A stretch of 64,000 bases of DNA, taken from Patiria miniata. Lineage: Eukaryota; Echinodermata; Asteroidea; Valvatida; Asterinidae. The DNA is taken from assembly GCF_015706575.1 (NCBI RefSeq), contig NW_024037059.1, positions 42,073,058 through 42,137,057 on the forward strand, written 5' to 3'. The position numbers were made by a program, and so were the translations under genes. This document shows, piece by piece, positions 39,841 through 52,100 of this stretch (its first letter is position 1; the number at the start of each line of letters is the position of its first letter). A model generated the notes under the pieces. The model did no database searches, had not been told where the DNA came from, and worked only from the letters and a program-made list of their open reading frames with translations.

Positions 39841-42800
39841 ACATCGACACAAGCTTTTCTGTGTCTCAAATCGTTATCTTTCCGTAATTATAGCCCACTT
39901 TTATCCTCGTGCTATCTAAACATACTGTGTTGTATCCGTAGATGTATCTGATTTAAGTAAACATTTGCCTTTTATAGCAAGTCCTTGCCTGAATCTGTTA
40001 TTTTACAGCGAAACACAATACGAGCAATAATCGCGGAGGCCTGTTTTAATTAGTACTGTCATCAAAAAGCCATCTACAACGTAAACGCGGTAGCATAAAC
40101 AACTAGCAACCGAATTCCGAGTCGCTGTCTCAGACAATTAAGTGTGTGATGATTTTGAAAATACGAAACGGACTTCCATTTGCGAAAAGACGTGCGTGTA
40201 TAAACTTGTTTCAAATTAAGGCACATGATGTCATCGCGCTAACCACGCCCGTCTGGTAAGTCACATTCCGAATTGATCAAATGTCACATTTCCTTTGTTA
40301 TTCACACGCACCAATCTTTAATGTCTTCATAACGTCCTCCAAGGTATATCACTAATGGACTGTAATCTCCCATTCATATTTGATAATGGAAGCCTCAGTA
40401 GTAGTAACTTTTGATCCTCAGGACTCAAACTTCATCAAAAGCACTCGACAGTTCAAAGGCTAATGAGTTTGCTGTTACGAGATATCGCCATTTGACAAAC
40501 AGTGAGAAGGAGTCTTCTTATTAGTCCCTATATGGATTGATGAGTGTAATCAGATGTGATCAAAAACCCACAGTCTGCGACTTCCATGAAGGGTTTGGTA
40601 AACACGCGGCCTCCAGGACCGTGTTTAAATTACACTTTGTTTGTCTTTTATTTGAGTGCGTGGGGATTCATGACGAGCGAAATGGGGGTTTAACTTTTAA
40701 TTAAAGATCGTGAAAATAGATTACATGTGATATTCACATGTGAAGACAACACGCCTCTGAGTCGCATGAAACGAAAGAGAAACCTCTTCATATTTGTGTT
40801 CGCTTTTAATGAACAAGGGTATTGTCTATATCAATTTATGTACTCATTAAGGAGGATACAATGTATACAAGCGCTGAATATGGTATGAGCCCCAGATATA
40901 TTATTACGTTTGCTTAATGATTGGTTTTCTGAATGTTGACCTGACAAAAAATGTTAAAAGTAGTTTTGAGATTGCATTGAACTCAATGCTGCTGTGACAA
41001 TGAGACATTGTAAATCAACATAAACTCCGATCTTAATAGAGTTGCAGCTAATCGTCCATGCAGTTTTTGAGCATGGGGCATTGTTCGTTAATTGCTACAT
41101 ATTGTTTTTTTTTTTCAAAAATGCTTGAATGAGTTTCATTTGGTGTTTCGTTTTAGGGGATATTTAACTTTATTATTTAATTTGATTTGCAAGCAAATAC
41201 GAAGCTTCTTTGTAACAGTCAGCCTATGCACATTTCTATGTTGATCAGACTATTTGGAATTAGAATATCCCAAAATAACCCAAATGTCAAATTAGCTGTG
41301 TTTTAAGTTTACAAAAGCGATATTCAAAGCAAGCGTATATAAGCCTATACCCGTTTTGTAATTGTAACTCCGGTCGTAACTTATTATATGGTAACCCAAA
41401 GCTTCCAGACATAATCTACGTGAAAAATGCACCGGCATTCTAAAAAGTCTGTGCTTCTGAATGAATCGCAATTCCAAGTGCATTCCAACACTTTTACCAT
41501 GCAAAACAACAAGGAAATTACCATCTTTCACTATGCTTCGACCTGCAAACGATAGGCCTACTGCAGAAAAGGATAAGAATAACATTGCATGGAATCGTCA
41601 AAGAGGTATGTAAGTTATTCCATCCATTCTCCAAGAAATCTGCGTCAAGAATCCGCGGGGGAAAAAACGGTGTGCAATGAAATGTTGACTCACGTTGTAT
41701 CTGTTGTTAATTCATTGGTTATATCGTGCATCTCTCAGTTCTCAGAATTTGAAATATGACAAGTCACGTGTTAGTGTTCTTTTCCATATATGGTTAAAGA
41801 CACCATGCAGATTGTATTCAAAGTTTGTGAGGTAGACATCGTCCCCGCCCCCTCCCGTCCCAAAAGCCCCACCCTAAGTCACTCCCAGAAGTGATCTGTA
41901 AACACGGCTCCATTATCGTCAATGATATCCACTTGTATTAATGGATGCTCCGCGACCACCTACAAGCCTGAGCTGTTAAATCTATGTACCATTATCATTG
42001 CACCTGTCTCATGATTGGACGGGAATCGACTGCAGTCAACTAGAATTAACCCATTGCATTAATCCAGCCGTTATATGCATTTGCATTTTCCTCGACCCAT
42101 GTGCATCGAGTGAGGCGGGTGCTCAGAAGCTGAACGCATGATCATAAGCGCGGAGCCGCCACTGGATTTCGTGGTAATGGGAATTGAATTGAGCAGTTGT
42201 TTAAAACCAGTGTCTGGTAACATTCTTCTGTAAAGTCACACTGGACAGTTTTGTAGAAGTATTGGTCATTTGACAAGGATGCAATTTGGGTATCAGCAGG
42301 TTTGAGTTGGTGAGCTTAACAGTGATGGACGGGTCTAACGTCCACTGAGTTCCTCGGATCTGAAATGGCGCCATTGGCAGATTTCATGATGATGTAAACA
42401 ACAACTGCTATGAACGTTTAAAACTGAACGCCAAATCGCTCGACCGTTTAAACACGAAAGGTAAACAACGATGGGAGTCCGGCTACCGCTACTGTGATCG
42501 TTTCTCCACGCAACACGTTATTGCTTCTCTTCAATACAGTCGTTTGAAGAGCCGTTATCGAAGTCGTTTTCATTAGTGTTTCCGCCGAAAAGTATCGATG
42601 AGTTCCACACGTGGATTGTAATTTGAACATCGCATTATTATTGAGGAGACGTCAGGCCGTACATTGGGCTGATATCTGACCGAACTTTTCACAGGCACAG
42701 GTAGGAATATTGAAATTGGTTTGGGCAATTATCATAATGAACCACAAAAATACGGATAAGTCTCGGTTTTCCAACATTATTTGTACTGTATTTTGTGTAC

Positions 42801-42952
42801 TTCATTTTTTTGTAGACCTACCGCACTGTTTTTTACACCAAATATTTACGGAAACATACAAACATACAAAACAAGATTTTTTTTATATTTGTTTACTGTT
42901 AAAGAATATTTTATAAAACGACTTGGAAAAGTGTTGAGACATTTCGCTTTCA

Positions 42953-43167
42953 TACGAAAGACCGGTAGTGCCACCACTTTTTTTGCGAAAACAGAGCGGT
43001 TTTTTTCAAGAGCACTATTTTTTTTCGAGAGCAATTTTTATCCAGAGTAATTATTTATAACTACTGCTCTGGGGAAAACATAAGTTCTCCGACGAAAAAA
43101 AATACTGCACTCGAAATGAAAACAACTGCTCTCGGAAAAAAAGTGGTGGCACTAACGGGCTTTCGTA
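42953..43167. mobile_element. 215-bp MITE-like inverted-repeat element
   Basis: The left arm starts tacgaaagaccggtagtgcc and the right arm ends as its near complement (ggcactaacgggctttcgta). Both carry a CCACCAC(T)n block next to the end. The arms of about 100 bases pair along most of the element, around a short AT-rich centre near 43045-43060. It is noncoding. Confidence 0.75.
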
Positions 43168-45323
43168 GTTTTAGGAAAGTGCCTGACATACTAATTGTAA
43201 CATTGTAAATAATGAGTATTTCTAAGACGTTGTCTCATTGAGAACTCCTTTCATTTGGTTCACCGTTTTCCTGGATTATACTTGACATATTTATGGTTTT
43301 CACACGAATAATAATTTTCACGCCAACTCTTAACACTAGCACATAGAGAAAAACTGCATATCTTTGATATAATTATTTCAAAGCGATCAAATGAAAATAA
43401 TAAAAAACAAATCGTGCAGTTCTTCAACCCATCAACGAACTTAAATATTATCAGGAGGAAATTAACGACCAGTATCTTCGCGAAAATTGTATTTTACCGG
43501 CCACGGCCTGCGTCCCGCTAGGAAACTCCCCATTAGTGTACTGGCTGAAAGGGTCAAATTGTTAAATGCCTCGGTCACTAAAGTCATTATCAAAAGTACA
43601 GCGTGTAAGAGTAGTGACCATGAGAATTAATTATCGACCACGTGACCTCTGATGTCTTGCTGGTTAGTATCAGGCAGAATCGGACGACGCCGCGTCGAGT
43701 CGTCCTCCTCCTCCTCCGAAGTTAACGTCAAGCTCTTTTCAACATTATTTATGCCCTTAGTTTTGAACCCATGTATCATGAAACTCCCGGGTGCCATATG
43801 ATCCGGCATCTGACAGGTGCAGAAATATTGTCTTCACTCACACTTTTACCTGACACTAAACACTACCGGATGAATTAACATACCGCCTCGGATCTTAAAA
43901 CTTGGGATACAATGTTGTCTCGTGGTACATGATGGTGTTACTGTGAGTATTAAATCAGACTAAGAAGTGTGCTTTTATCAGCAGGACGAGGAACAGAACA
44001 TTCATTTTATCTGTTATTGTATAAACATTGTATTTTAGTTTTTTGGCTTTGAAGTACATTAACGACATACAAGCTGTAATCTTATCACCAATTAATCTGA
44101 TGCCATCCTACTCCATCCCCCGCCCTTGGGTTACCCTTACCATCCATTAATCCCATTCCAAGGATCCGCCATTTCCCCTCCCGTATTTTGCTCGAGGGAC
44201 GACAACCCAAGTGTAGGCTGTATTCATTTCCTTAAGCAGATACGTGATTGCCTTTACCTTTAAATTAATTGAACATATCTAAATGTGCAGTCTTCCATTA
44301 AAGCCCTGAGGTAAATGAAGATCAATTTGTAACGCTACATTTGATATGTGGCTTGGATTCTTAATGCTACACCTTCTCAAACGAAGCGCTTGTAGTGAAT
44401 AATTTATGTGACCAAATCGTGACTACCTTTGCACAATGAAGCAGTTTATTGCAATGCAATTGCTTCTTCCTGGAATTGTTACGGGGAGGCACATCTTTTC
44501 TGCGTTTTACAACTTGCAGTTTCACAGCATTTTTCCTCGGGCATAGGGGGAACTGGAAACGGGACCCCACGCAGTTACCGAGTATTTTAAAGTCACAATT
44601 ATAACGAGAGAATTGCCTTTCTCGGCTTTTATCCCAACCGCAATGAGCAGCACTGGTGCATTACGATGCTAATGAAATTAGCAAAGTGACCATGCGATCG
44701 TCACACACGATGCATCAATTTACAGACTTAGTGTATTATTAATTCCACAGCTGGTGTACAAGGAGGCTATTTTATGTTTCACACAGGAGACCATTAATGT
44801 TTGGCCGCCAGCGCATTAATACTAAGAACAAAACTCACCTTCATAGGAATTAGTATCCAACTTTGCACTTGACGTCTACAAATTGCATTAGTTTGGAAGG
44901 CTCTTTCAAGGCTTTTAGTTTTCAAGGTCAAAATAAAGATGCATCGTAAAAGATGTTTAGCCATTTGCAAGGGCACTTCCGGGTGTTTGTTCATATTTTT
45001 TCGCGTATTATATATGTTTCATATATAGTTTACGGGATGAAATTTGCAACAGAACTTTTTTTTTACCAGCAGAACTGCGCATGCCCGCAACTGTACGGAT
45101 AGCTGAAAATGCACACATTTTTCCTGACTAGTTATCGATATAAAATATACAATTCTTGCAGCAAACAATATGCATCGTAACCGGGTATTTATTTTCCCAC
45201 CGAAAAGTAAATTCAGCATAATCATCATTTATAAACCCCAAATACGAAGTTAAATCGAAACTGTTGTTAAATGTTTTTGATAGCTCTTAAGGGTGAAATG
45301 AGTCATCCTTTAACCATAAACCT

Positions 45324-45613
45324 TTCTCAGGGTACGCCATCTTGAAAATCAAAGCGAGGCAAATAACAATTACAAACATGGCGGCGTATACGGTGTGTGC
45401 GGCGAATGAATTTAACCGCTGTTATATATTATAAGGTCGTTCTCCAAAATGTAATGAGACATAAACTACCTAGAATACGGATTGATGTTTCGAGGGAATT
45501 TGAGCTATATCCATTTCTAAAATTGCCGTTCACCGCACACACCGTGTTACGCCACCATGTTTTGTTTCCTTTACTTGCTCGCTTTGATTTTTAAGGTGGC
45601 GTACCCTGAGAAA
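45324..45613. mobile_element. 290-bp MITE-like inverted-repeat element
   Basis: ttctcagggtacgccatctt on the left is matched by the complement of aaggtggcgtaccctgagaa on the right. The similarity continues inward through atcaaagcgag, acatggcggcgta and cggtgtgtgcgg, for arms of roughly 85 bases. It is noncoding. Confidence 0.78.
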
Positions 45614-48600
45614 AGTTCATTAAAACAGGATGAAGCACTCTGCACGACTCACTACAGTCATTAGACGAAAATGAGTTCCACGAATTGCAAAATGCTCTAG
45701 ATGAAGCTGCATGTAATATATCAAAGGAGTCAAAGCATGGAAAATTGTAATCATTTCTATTCGAAGGTCCATTTAATATCCAGGAATTGGTAGCGGATAG
45801 TCCACCAACTGCCACACACTGTGGGTAATTACTCTCCTGTGCGATCATGTGGCCATAATAAATTACGATATGTGCCACACACTGACATGGTGCAAAATGA
45901 TACAGTTCAAGCAGATTGTTCGGCCATACGTGCAAACAAACGACTCTAAAATATGATAATTTCATTTATGATTTGTCTGGAGCCAACCGTTGGACAGTGA
46001 TATTTTGTCTACCTTTCATCATACTATGAAAATGAATAAAACTACTGCAAACTGCTAACTGACTGGATTAACCTGAAATATACAAAAAGAAAAATGGAGT
46101 TCTTAATGTTTCGTTCCGGTCAGGACCTATGGCTATTCATTGTCAATTACTCAAGTTCATGACGTCACGGCCTTAGTAAGTGTGAATGCCATGTATTGGC
46201 TGTTACTTAATTGTGATTCCATGAGCTACCGGTATTTTATCGCTTGGTTGACTTCTGCAGCAAGACAGAAGGGAAACTTCCAGCTAGCTTGAAGCAGCTG
46301 CAGCTTAACCCTTCCAACCTCCAATTTGAATCACCCTAAAACACTCATTTAAAGGTGATATACAACATTATGCAAACATAAAAAACTACCAAATTAATGT
46401 CAAAAAAACTTACTTGAAGGTAAGTTAATAGTCTCAATCATCCTGTGAAATCATGACACCTGGTTTGCTGTCATTTTCAAGAAAAGCTGAATGTTTGTAT
46501 CCATAATCAACGATGGATTGATAAAATAATCATTATTATTTTAAACATTCCAGCAATTATTGTACTCTAATAATTATTGGACAATATAGGAACACAAAGA
46601 TCTTATTATTGTGCCTTATTCTAGAATCTGGTACGATTGCAAAAGCAATTCTCTGTTTGGAGGGCAATTTTTCAACTCCCCAAGTTGCAGTATTATGCGT
46701 GCAGCACAATTAACGATTCTTTGTGCAACTAATTTTTAGTTAAACCTCTATTCAATGCAATCCATTATTCTACAAGGGCTTTCTTTCGATGATTTCAATT
46801 ATAAATTGATCGACAAGTACAAAGAATTCTAGCTGTGTGTAATTACGAGTGCAGCTGGCGATCGAAGCACTTTTAGGATAGAGTGTGGTAGTCCCGCATA
46901 GCGACGGATAACTTAAATGGACTTGAATAAATGCATGTTCCAGATTGAGAAAAGAACGCAACATGCGGGCTTTGTTGTGGAAAATGTGATCAATTTATCG
47001 CGCATTCTAAAACTGCTGATTTTGTCCCATTTTGAATATCCTATTTTATGCTGAGGGCACTGCATTGTCTAATATATCAATTTTTGTCTGCTTTCCGTGT
47101 TAATAAATAGAACACTGACCAACATAATTTTTTATGGCATTGTTTGCTCTTGACTAAAAGTGCGTGCTGCCTGCCCGATGTTCAGAATCAAGGCACCTGT
47201 TTATAATTGGTCTGTAATTGAACGTGTACTGTGCATGGCCAGTTTCCAGTTATCTGCCGACTTTTCTCAGCCGTATTTTGGCTCAAAAACAACAGAAGAA
47301 ACAAGGGTTTCTCTGACCGAGTTTTAGGTGTAACCTCGAGCGTTTGGATCGATAGCACGTTAAATTCAATCCAAAAGCATGCAGTTCACTTCTGATTGGG
47401 TGATCTCTCTTTTTCTTTCCGGATAATTCTCCGCGGGTTTTCTTCTAAACGGTTTGTGGTATAAACGTCGAACCAACATCGACCCTGATCCATAGTGCAT
47501 ATTACTCTGACGTCATGATGACGAAAATACTAAAACCAATTATAACTGGATATAAGATGACGTCGTCATGAGGTCACACTACGTCTTGCGGTAAAAGTTA
47601 ATTTATAATACAATTATTATTTCGTACAGTGTAGCCACGAACTATTCTTGTGTTTGTTCATGAGAGCAGAAAACCAAAAAACGCCATAAAACATTTATTT
47701 TTAGATGATTAGCATACGTTTGCATGTACTCCAAGGACGTTAGAGGTTCCGTCAAACTCCATATTGAAGTCTACTGATTCTGTTTCTATTTTTGAGTAGC
47801 TATACGTTTTATGTGCAGCACCGTACCAGAAATGCACTTAAAAGAATAAGGTTATGTCTAGCATAATTACATTAATTTATTTATTTATTACACCTCTTTA
47901 CCAAGGGTATGTCCAAACAGCTTAAAACTGGTTTTCATTGGGGTCCTGCATACGCTACTAATGTTTATACACACATGTACAAATACAATACATTACAAAT
48001 ACAATACAATGAAATAAAATAAAAGCATACGAGATTATTATTTTAAATATTGTACAACATTACAAAGAAACATATACAGTTGGAAACGACATTGCTAAGG
48101 TGATTTAAGTTTACACGACGAATTTGGAAATTTCTTGCGACATCAGTTAAATATACATGTATATTTCTATACATTCGCTGATTACGGGAGGGGCGAACAG
48201 CCCGTGAAAAACCCTTTTTGGAGAAAAACACGGGAAAATTCGCATCCTGCAGAACTCGCAGAACTTAACTAGAACACAAATATTGTATGTAGTTGTAGTC
48301 AATGGCAAGAGCAAACGAACAAAGGTGACCTCAGTATTTACACAGATGGAATTCTTCTAAACAGTTCAAGGCATAAAGACGAAACCTGGTACAAAGAACT
48401 GTCCAAAAATGTGGCCTTTGGTGACGTCATCATGACGTCTTTTGAACTGAGCATTATGGCTGGAGTTTGTTTGCGCACCAGTTTTAAGGGCTTCTCTGAC
48501 GTTTACTGTGGAAACATTTCTTGTACTCCAAACAAAATATTGCGCAACGCGTGTATGAAGTTTAGAAAAACATGTAAAGTGCAAATGTGAAAACGTCAGC

Positions 48601-48956
48601 TGTTCAGCTGTTGCTATCGGCCTTACTGTGGATTGAATTAACCCCGCACAATATGCTCCACGGAGCAGAATCGCAGTGGCACAATTCTGCGTGCACGATG
48701 CAGAACGCTCATTTGAATCTTGTCATCAGAATGAAGTGGTTACCAAAATTACTCAGTTTGCATTCACTGCACGTTCGCCTTGTATACGGAAAATGGACTG
48801 ATATTGCAATCGAAATAATGCAGTCTTGTTTCCTTATTTCATCAGATGCAGCCGTTGACTGATTGGAAAGTATACAGTGACTGATACGAACAACTGATTA
48901 AAAGGATCATTATACGCGCTGATACTTTTTTGACGGTTGAAGTCGATAACACTGTA

Positions 48957-49196
48957 ATGGAGGGCGACGAGCGTACGCCGGTGCCGCGGGTTCGCACCAT
49001 CTCAGCCCTGCTACGTTTCGGCCGTAACATGGGACTGACGTACATACCGACCAGTAACGGCAGTGCCGGAGAAGGGACCAAGATGAACCATCTTGGGAGG
49101 GGCCAGGGAAAGGACAAAGGGGACCGCACACCGGTCACGGAGGAAGAGACGATTGGGGTGTGTTCCATCGCCGATAGCCCCTATCGCATTTTAAGG
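48957..49196 (+). CDS. TRPA1: Alternative first coding exon of TRPA1 (candidate A)
   Basis: The frame from ATG 48957 runs 80 codons with clearly higher GC than its surroundings and ends ...ADSPYRILR at a perfect gtaagt donor (49197) in phase 0. Joined to the exon at 53253 it reads SPYRILR-MAALGKYDEF, which flows naturally into the first ankyrin helix. It has no homology to other genes that I recognise. It could instead be an exon of an unrelated gene, but no partner exons are visible between 49197 and 52725. Confidence 0.6.
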
Positions 49197-52100
49197 GTAA
49201 GTTATACCAAACACAAATGATTCAATAATATAAATACTCCAAGTAAGTAAGTTTACCAAACACAAATAGTGATTCCATCAAATAAATACACCAAGTAAGT
49301 AGGTTATACCAAACACAAATAATGACTCCATTAAAATACACTAAGTAGTAAATTATACCAAACACAAATAGTGATTCCATCACTTATAAATACACCAAGA
49401 AGTAGGCCTAAGTTATACCAAACACAGATAGTGATTCCATCATGTAAATACACCAAGTAAGTAAGTTATACCAAACACAAATAATGACTCCATTAAAATA
49501 CACCAAGTAGTAAATTATACCAAACACAAATAGTGATTCCATCATGTAAATACACCAAGAAGTAAGTTATACCAAACACAAATAGTGATTCCATCATGTA
49601 AATACAGCAAGAAGTAAGTTATACCAAACACAAATAGTGATTCCATCATGTAAATACACCAAGTAAGTAAGTTATATCAAACACAAATAGTGATTTCATC
49701 ATGTAAATACACCAAGTAAGTTAGTTATATCAAATACAAAATAGTGATTCCATCATGTAAATACACCAAGCACACCTATAGAACTGCAGGTAAAACAACA
49801 AACTGTAGCTAATTACAAGCACAGCATGTTAACCAACGATTTCGTTTAAAGACGTTCTGTGCATGCCCTAAATTAGTTGTAGATTTTCCAGATTGTTATG
49901 TTTCAACCCTATTAATTGGTGTTCAATTTGATATATTGTTGTCATCAAGTATTCCGTTGTGGGCCACATCATATCACCAAACGCATCTATTCCAGATGAC
50001 GCCTAACGAAATCGCACTGCCTTCTTCAATTAACCTGCCAGATCTTTTGAATAATGGTGAATATACACTTTAAAAAATACATTAACTTTTCTAATTTGTT
50101 TAGATTTTTACAAAAATGATGATATATGATCTTTTTGAAGAAAGGGAGGAAGTTACCAAAGGCGTCTTTCTATTCGCAAAATTATAATGCTCCTCCCTCC
50201 CAACCCCCCCCCTGACTTTCCAGCCTGTGCAATAATTCCATCACCGACTATCGTACGGCACACTTGGGATTGCTACCGTAAGAGAAAAGCTTTTAGGTCA
50301 AAATAAAGATGCACATTGTGTATTGACGTCTGTATTGACGTGGTCTAATGGACTTTTAATATACCCGATCCGGATAAAACTTCAAGTAGGCCCTACGTGG
50401 TTTTAGACCGCGCTATTATACAGCTCTTTTGTAAGAGCTTGAATTGATACGGCAAATTTTGCCATGTGCTGTCCGAGTTTAAAATTAAATCAAAACGAGT
50501 TTTCCGTGCTAAATCATTGCTGCCACAATCCTTGCCGCTAAATGAGAAGTAATGGAGGGCAGTATGTGCACGACATGATCATGCTTATAATTGCTTTTCG
50601 TGAGTTATCAAGTGGATTCACCCTACAGATTCACCATCATGCATGTGCTGAATCAAGTCCAACTTGGTTAAAAAGGTATAATAACTGTGCTCTGTGACTA
50701 TTGATGCCGTGAAACTCGGTATTGCGTTGTCACTGTCGTTAATTCACCGGGAGGGCAGTGAAGCTTCCGCTGTGAAAACACCACTTCCGGTCCCATCAAT
50801 TATGGCCACTTTGCTTAGCGGTTGGAACCATTCCAGCGAGAGGTTGCGAGGAGATATGCGATTGCTGGAGTGTTTAATTGACCCGCATTTATTGCAGGGT
50901 ATACCAAACATGTCAAATCAAAGACACTAATCAACTTGTATACCATCAAAATATATATTAGATAGTGCAAAGTCATTCTTCTTCTGGCGAAGAAAAATTG
51001 TGTTATCGCTGACCTTTTTCTCTCTCGCCTTTTTCTACTGCGTCATGCCAGAGGCCATATAGCGATCCAATATTTATTCTGAAATTGTTCTCTTACCATT
51101 GTTCCACATTATTCAGTACAATGTATTAGAAAAGCTCATTTTGTCCAGTCATGTCCAGTCAGGAGTCAAATGTAGCCTTGGTAATTTAGGCGTTGGGTTT
51201 GACCCTTTGCCGATATCAAACATATTTCGACAATTTTAAAGGTCTTTATACACACACACAAATGAACCTGTTTGAATTTCAAGAGTTTATGTCCAAAACG
51301 CGATATGGGGAACATTTCATTTGTAAAATGGGCTCAGTTTGGTGTAAATGGACAATTACCGTAACTAAGCACATCTTTGTACCTGGGTGCATTTCCTAAA
51401 TAAGCCTGTTATTACCCATCCATAGAAAAATGTTGATTAAATTCCCTGATACCTTAAAAGCTTCCAACCAGATGGATCGATAAGCAGCCATTGCATGCAT
51501 GTTGCCAGGGTAGCATTATTATAATCCACCCCTTAAGGCCCTAATGTAATGGCATCCCGCAGTGGTTAGTTGTCATGGTCTCTTTGGTAGGCGTTCTCTG
51601 ATAACGAAATCGAGTGCAAGTGGAACAAGAAAAAGACGGCAATGAGCTTCGCTTGTTTTAAATGATTGTTTTCTAGAATCGGAAGGTTAATCAGTGGGGA
51701 TCAACCTGTTGAGCGATGCTGGAAATGTGCATCATTTTATGCTCATTATAATTCTGTCTTGGTCGATTAGTGCTCAGAATTCCACCTTATGCCTGCATGT
51801 ATACCGTTATTGAGCGTGACGTTGAGCAAAGTGCTGTTAATTAGTTATGTTTGTATTTTGTTCGCAATACACATACTCAGAATTGAGAACGAAATACGCT
51901 TAGATCATGACTCGGCAGTGTTATAACAAAGAAGTACTGTCTTTAATGAAGTAATAAAAATATGCTTTTACTTGAAGTACTTTTGCTATAAATGAACGAA
52001 ATAATTAATTTCAACATTAGTACAGTAGATACAGTACAGTATGATATCGGAAGGGCTGAATTTTCATCATCATTTCCGGTCGAGTTTAGTTGTTCTTTAA

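Larger units (their letters stand above)
39841..48956. other. Gene-free region between the kinase and TRPA1
   Basis: About 9 kb with only short random open frames and no recognisable domain. Apart from the two inverted-repeat elements listed separately and an ATACAATACA-like simple stretch near 47980-48015, I see no structure. Upstream regulatory DNA of TRPA1 is expected here but cannot be pinpointed. Confidence 0.5.

Noticed and set aside
48587-48862. Open frame of 91 codons beginning with a signal-peptide-like segment
   Set aside because: No cysteine pattern, domain or splice partner follows. Hydrophobic starts of this length occur by chance in AT-rich DNA.
49197-49780. CRISPR-like array of evenly spaced repeats
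   Set aside because: The whole unit repeats, without unique spacers, and the setting is a eukaryotic intron. It is a minisatellite.
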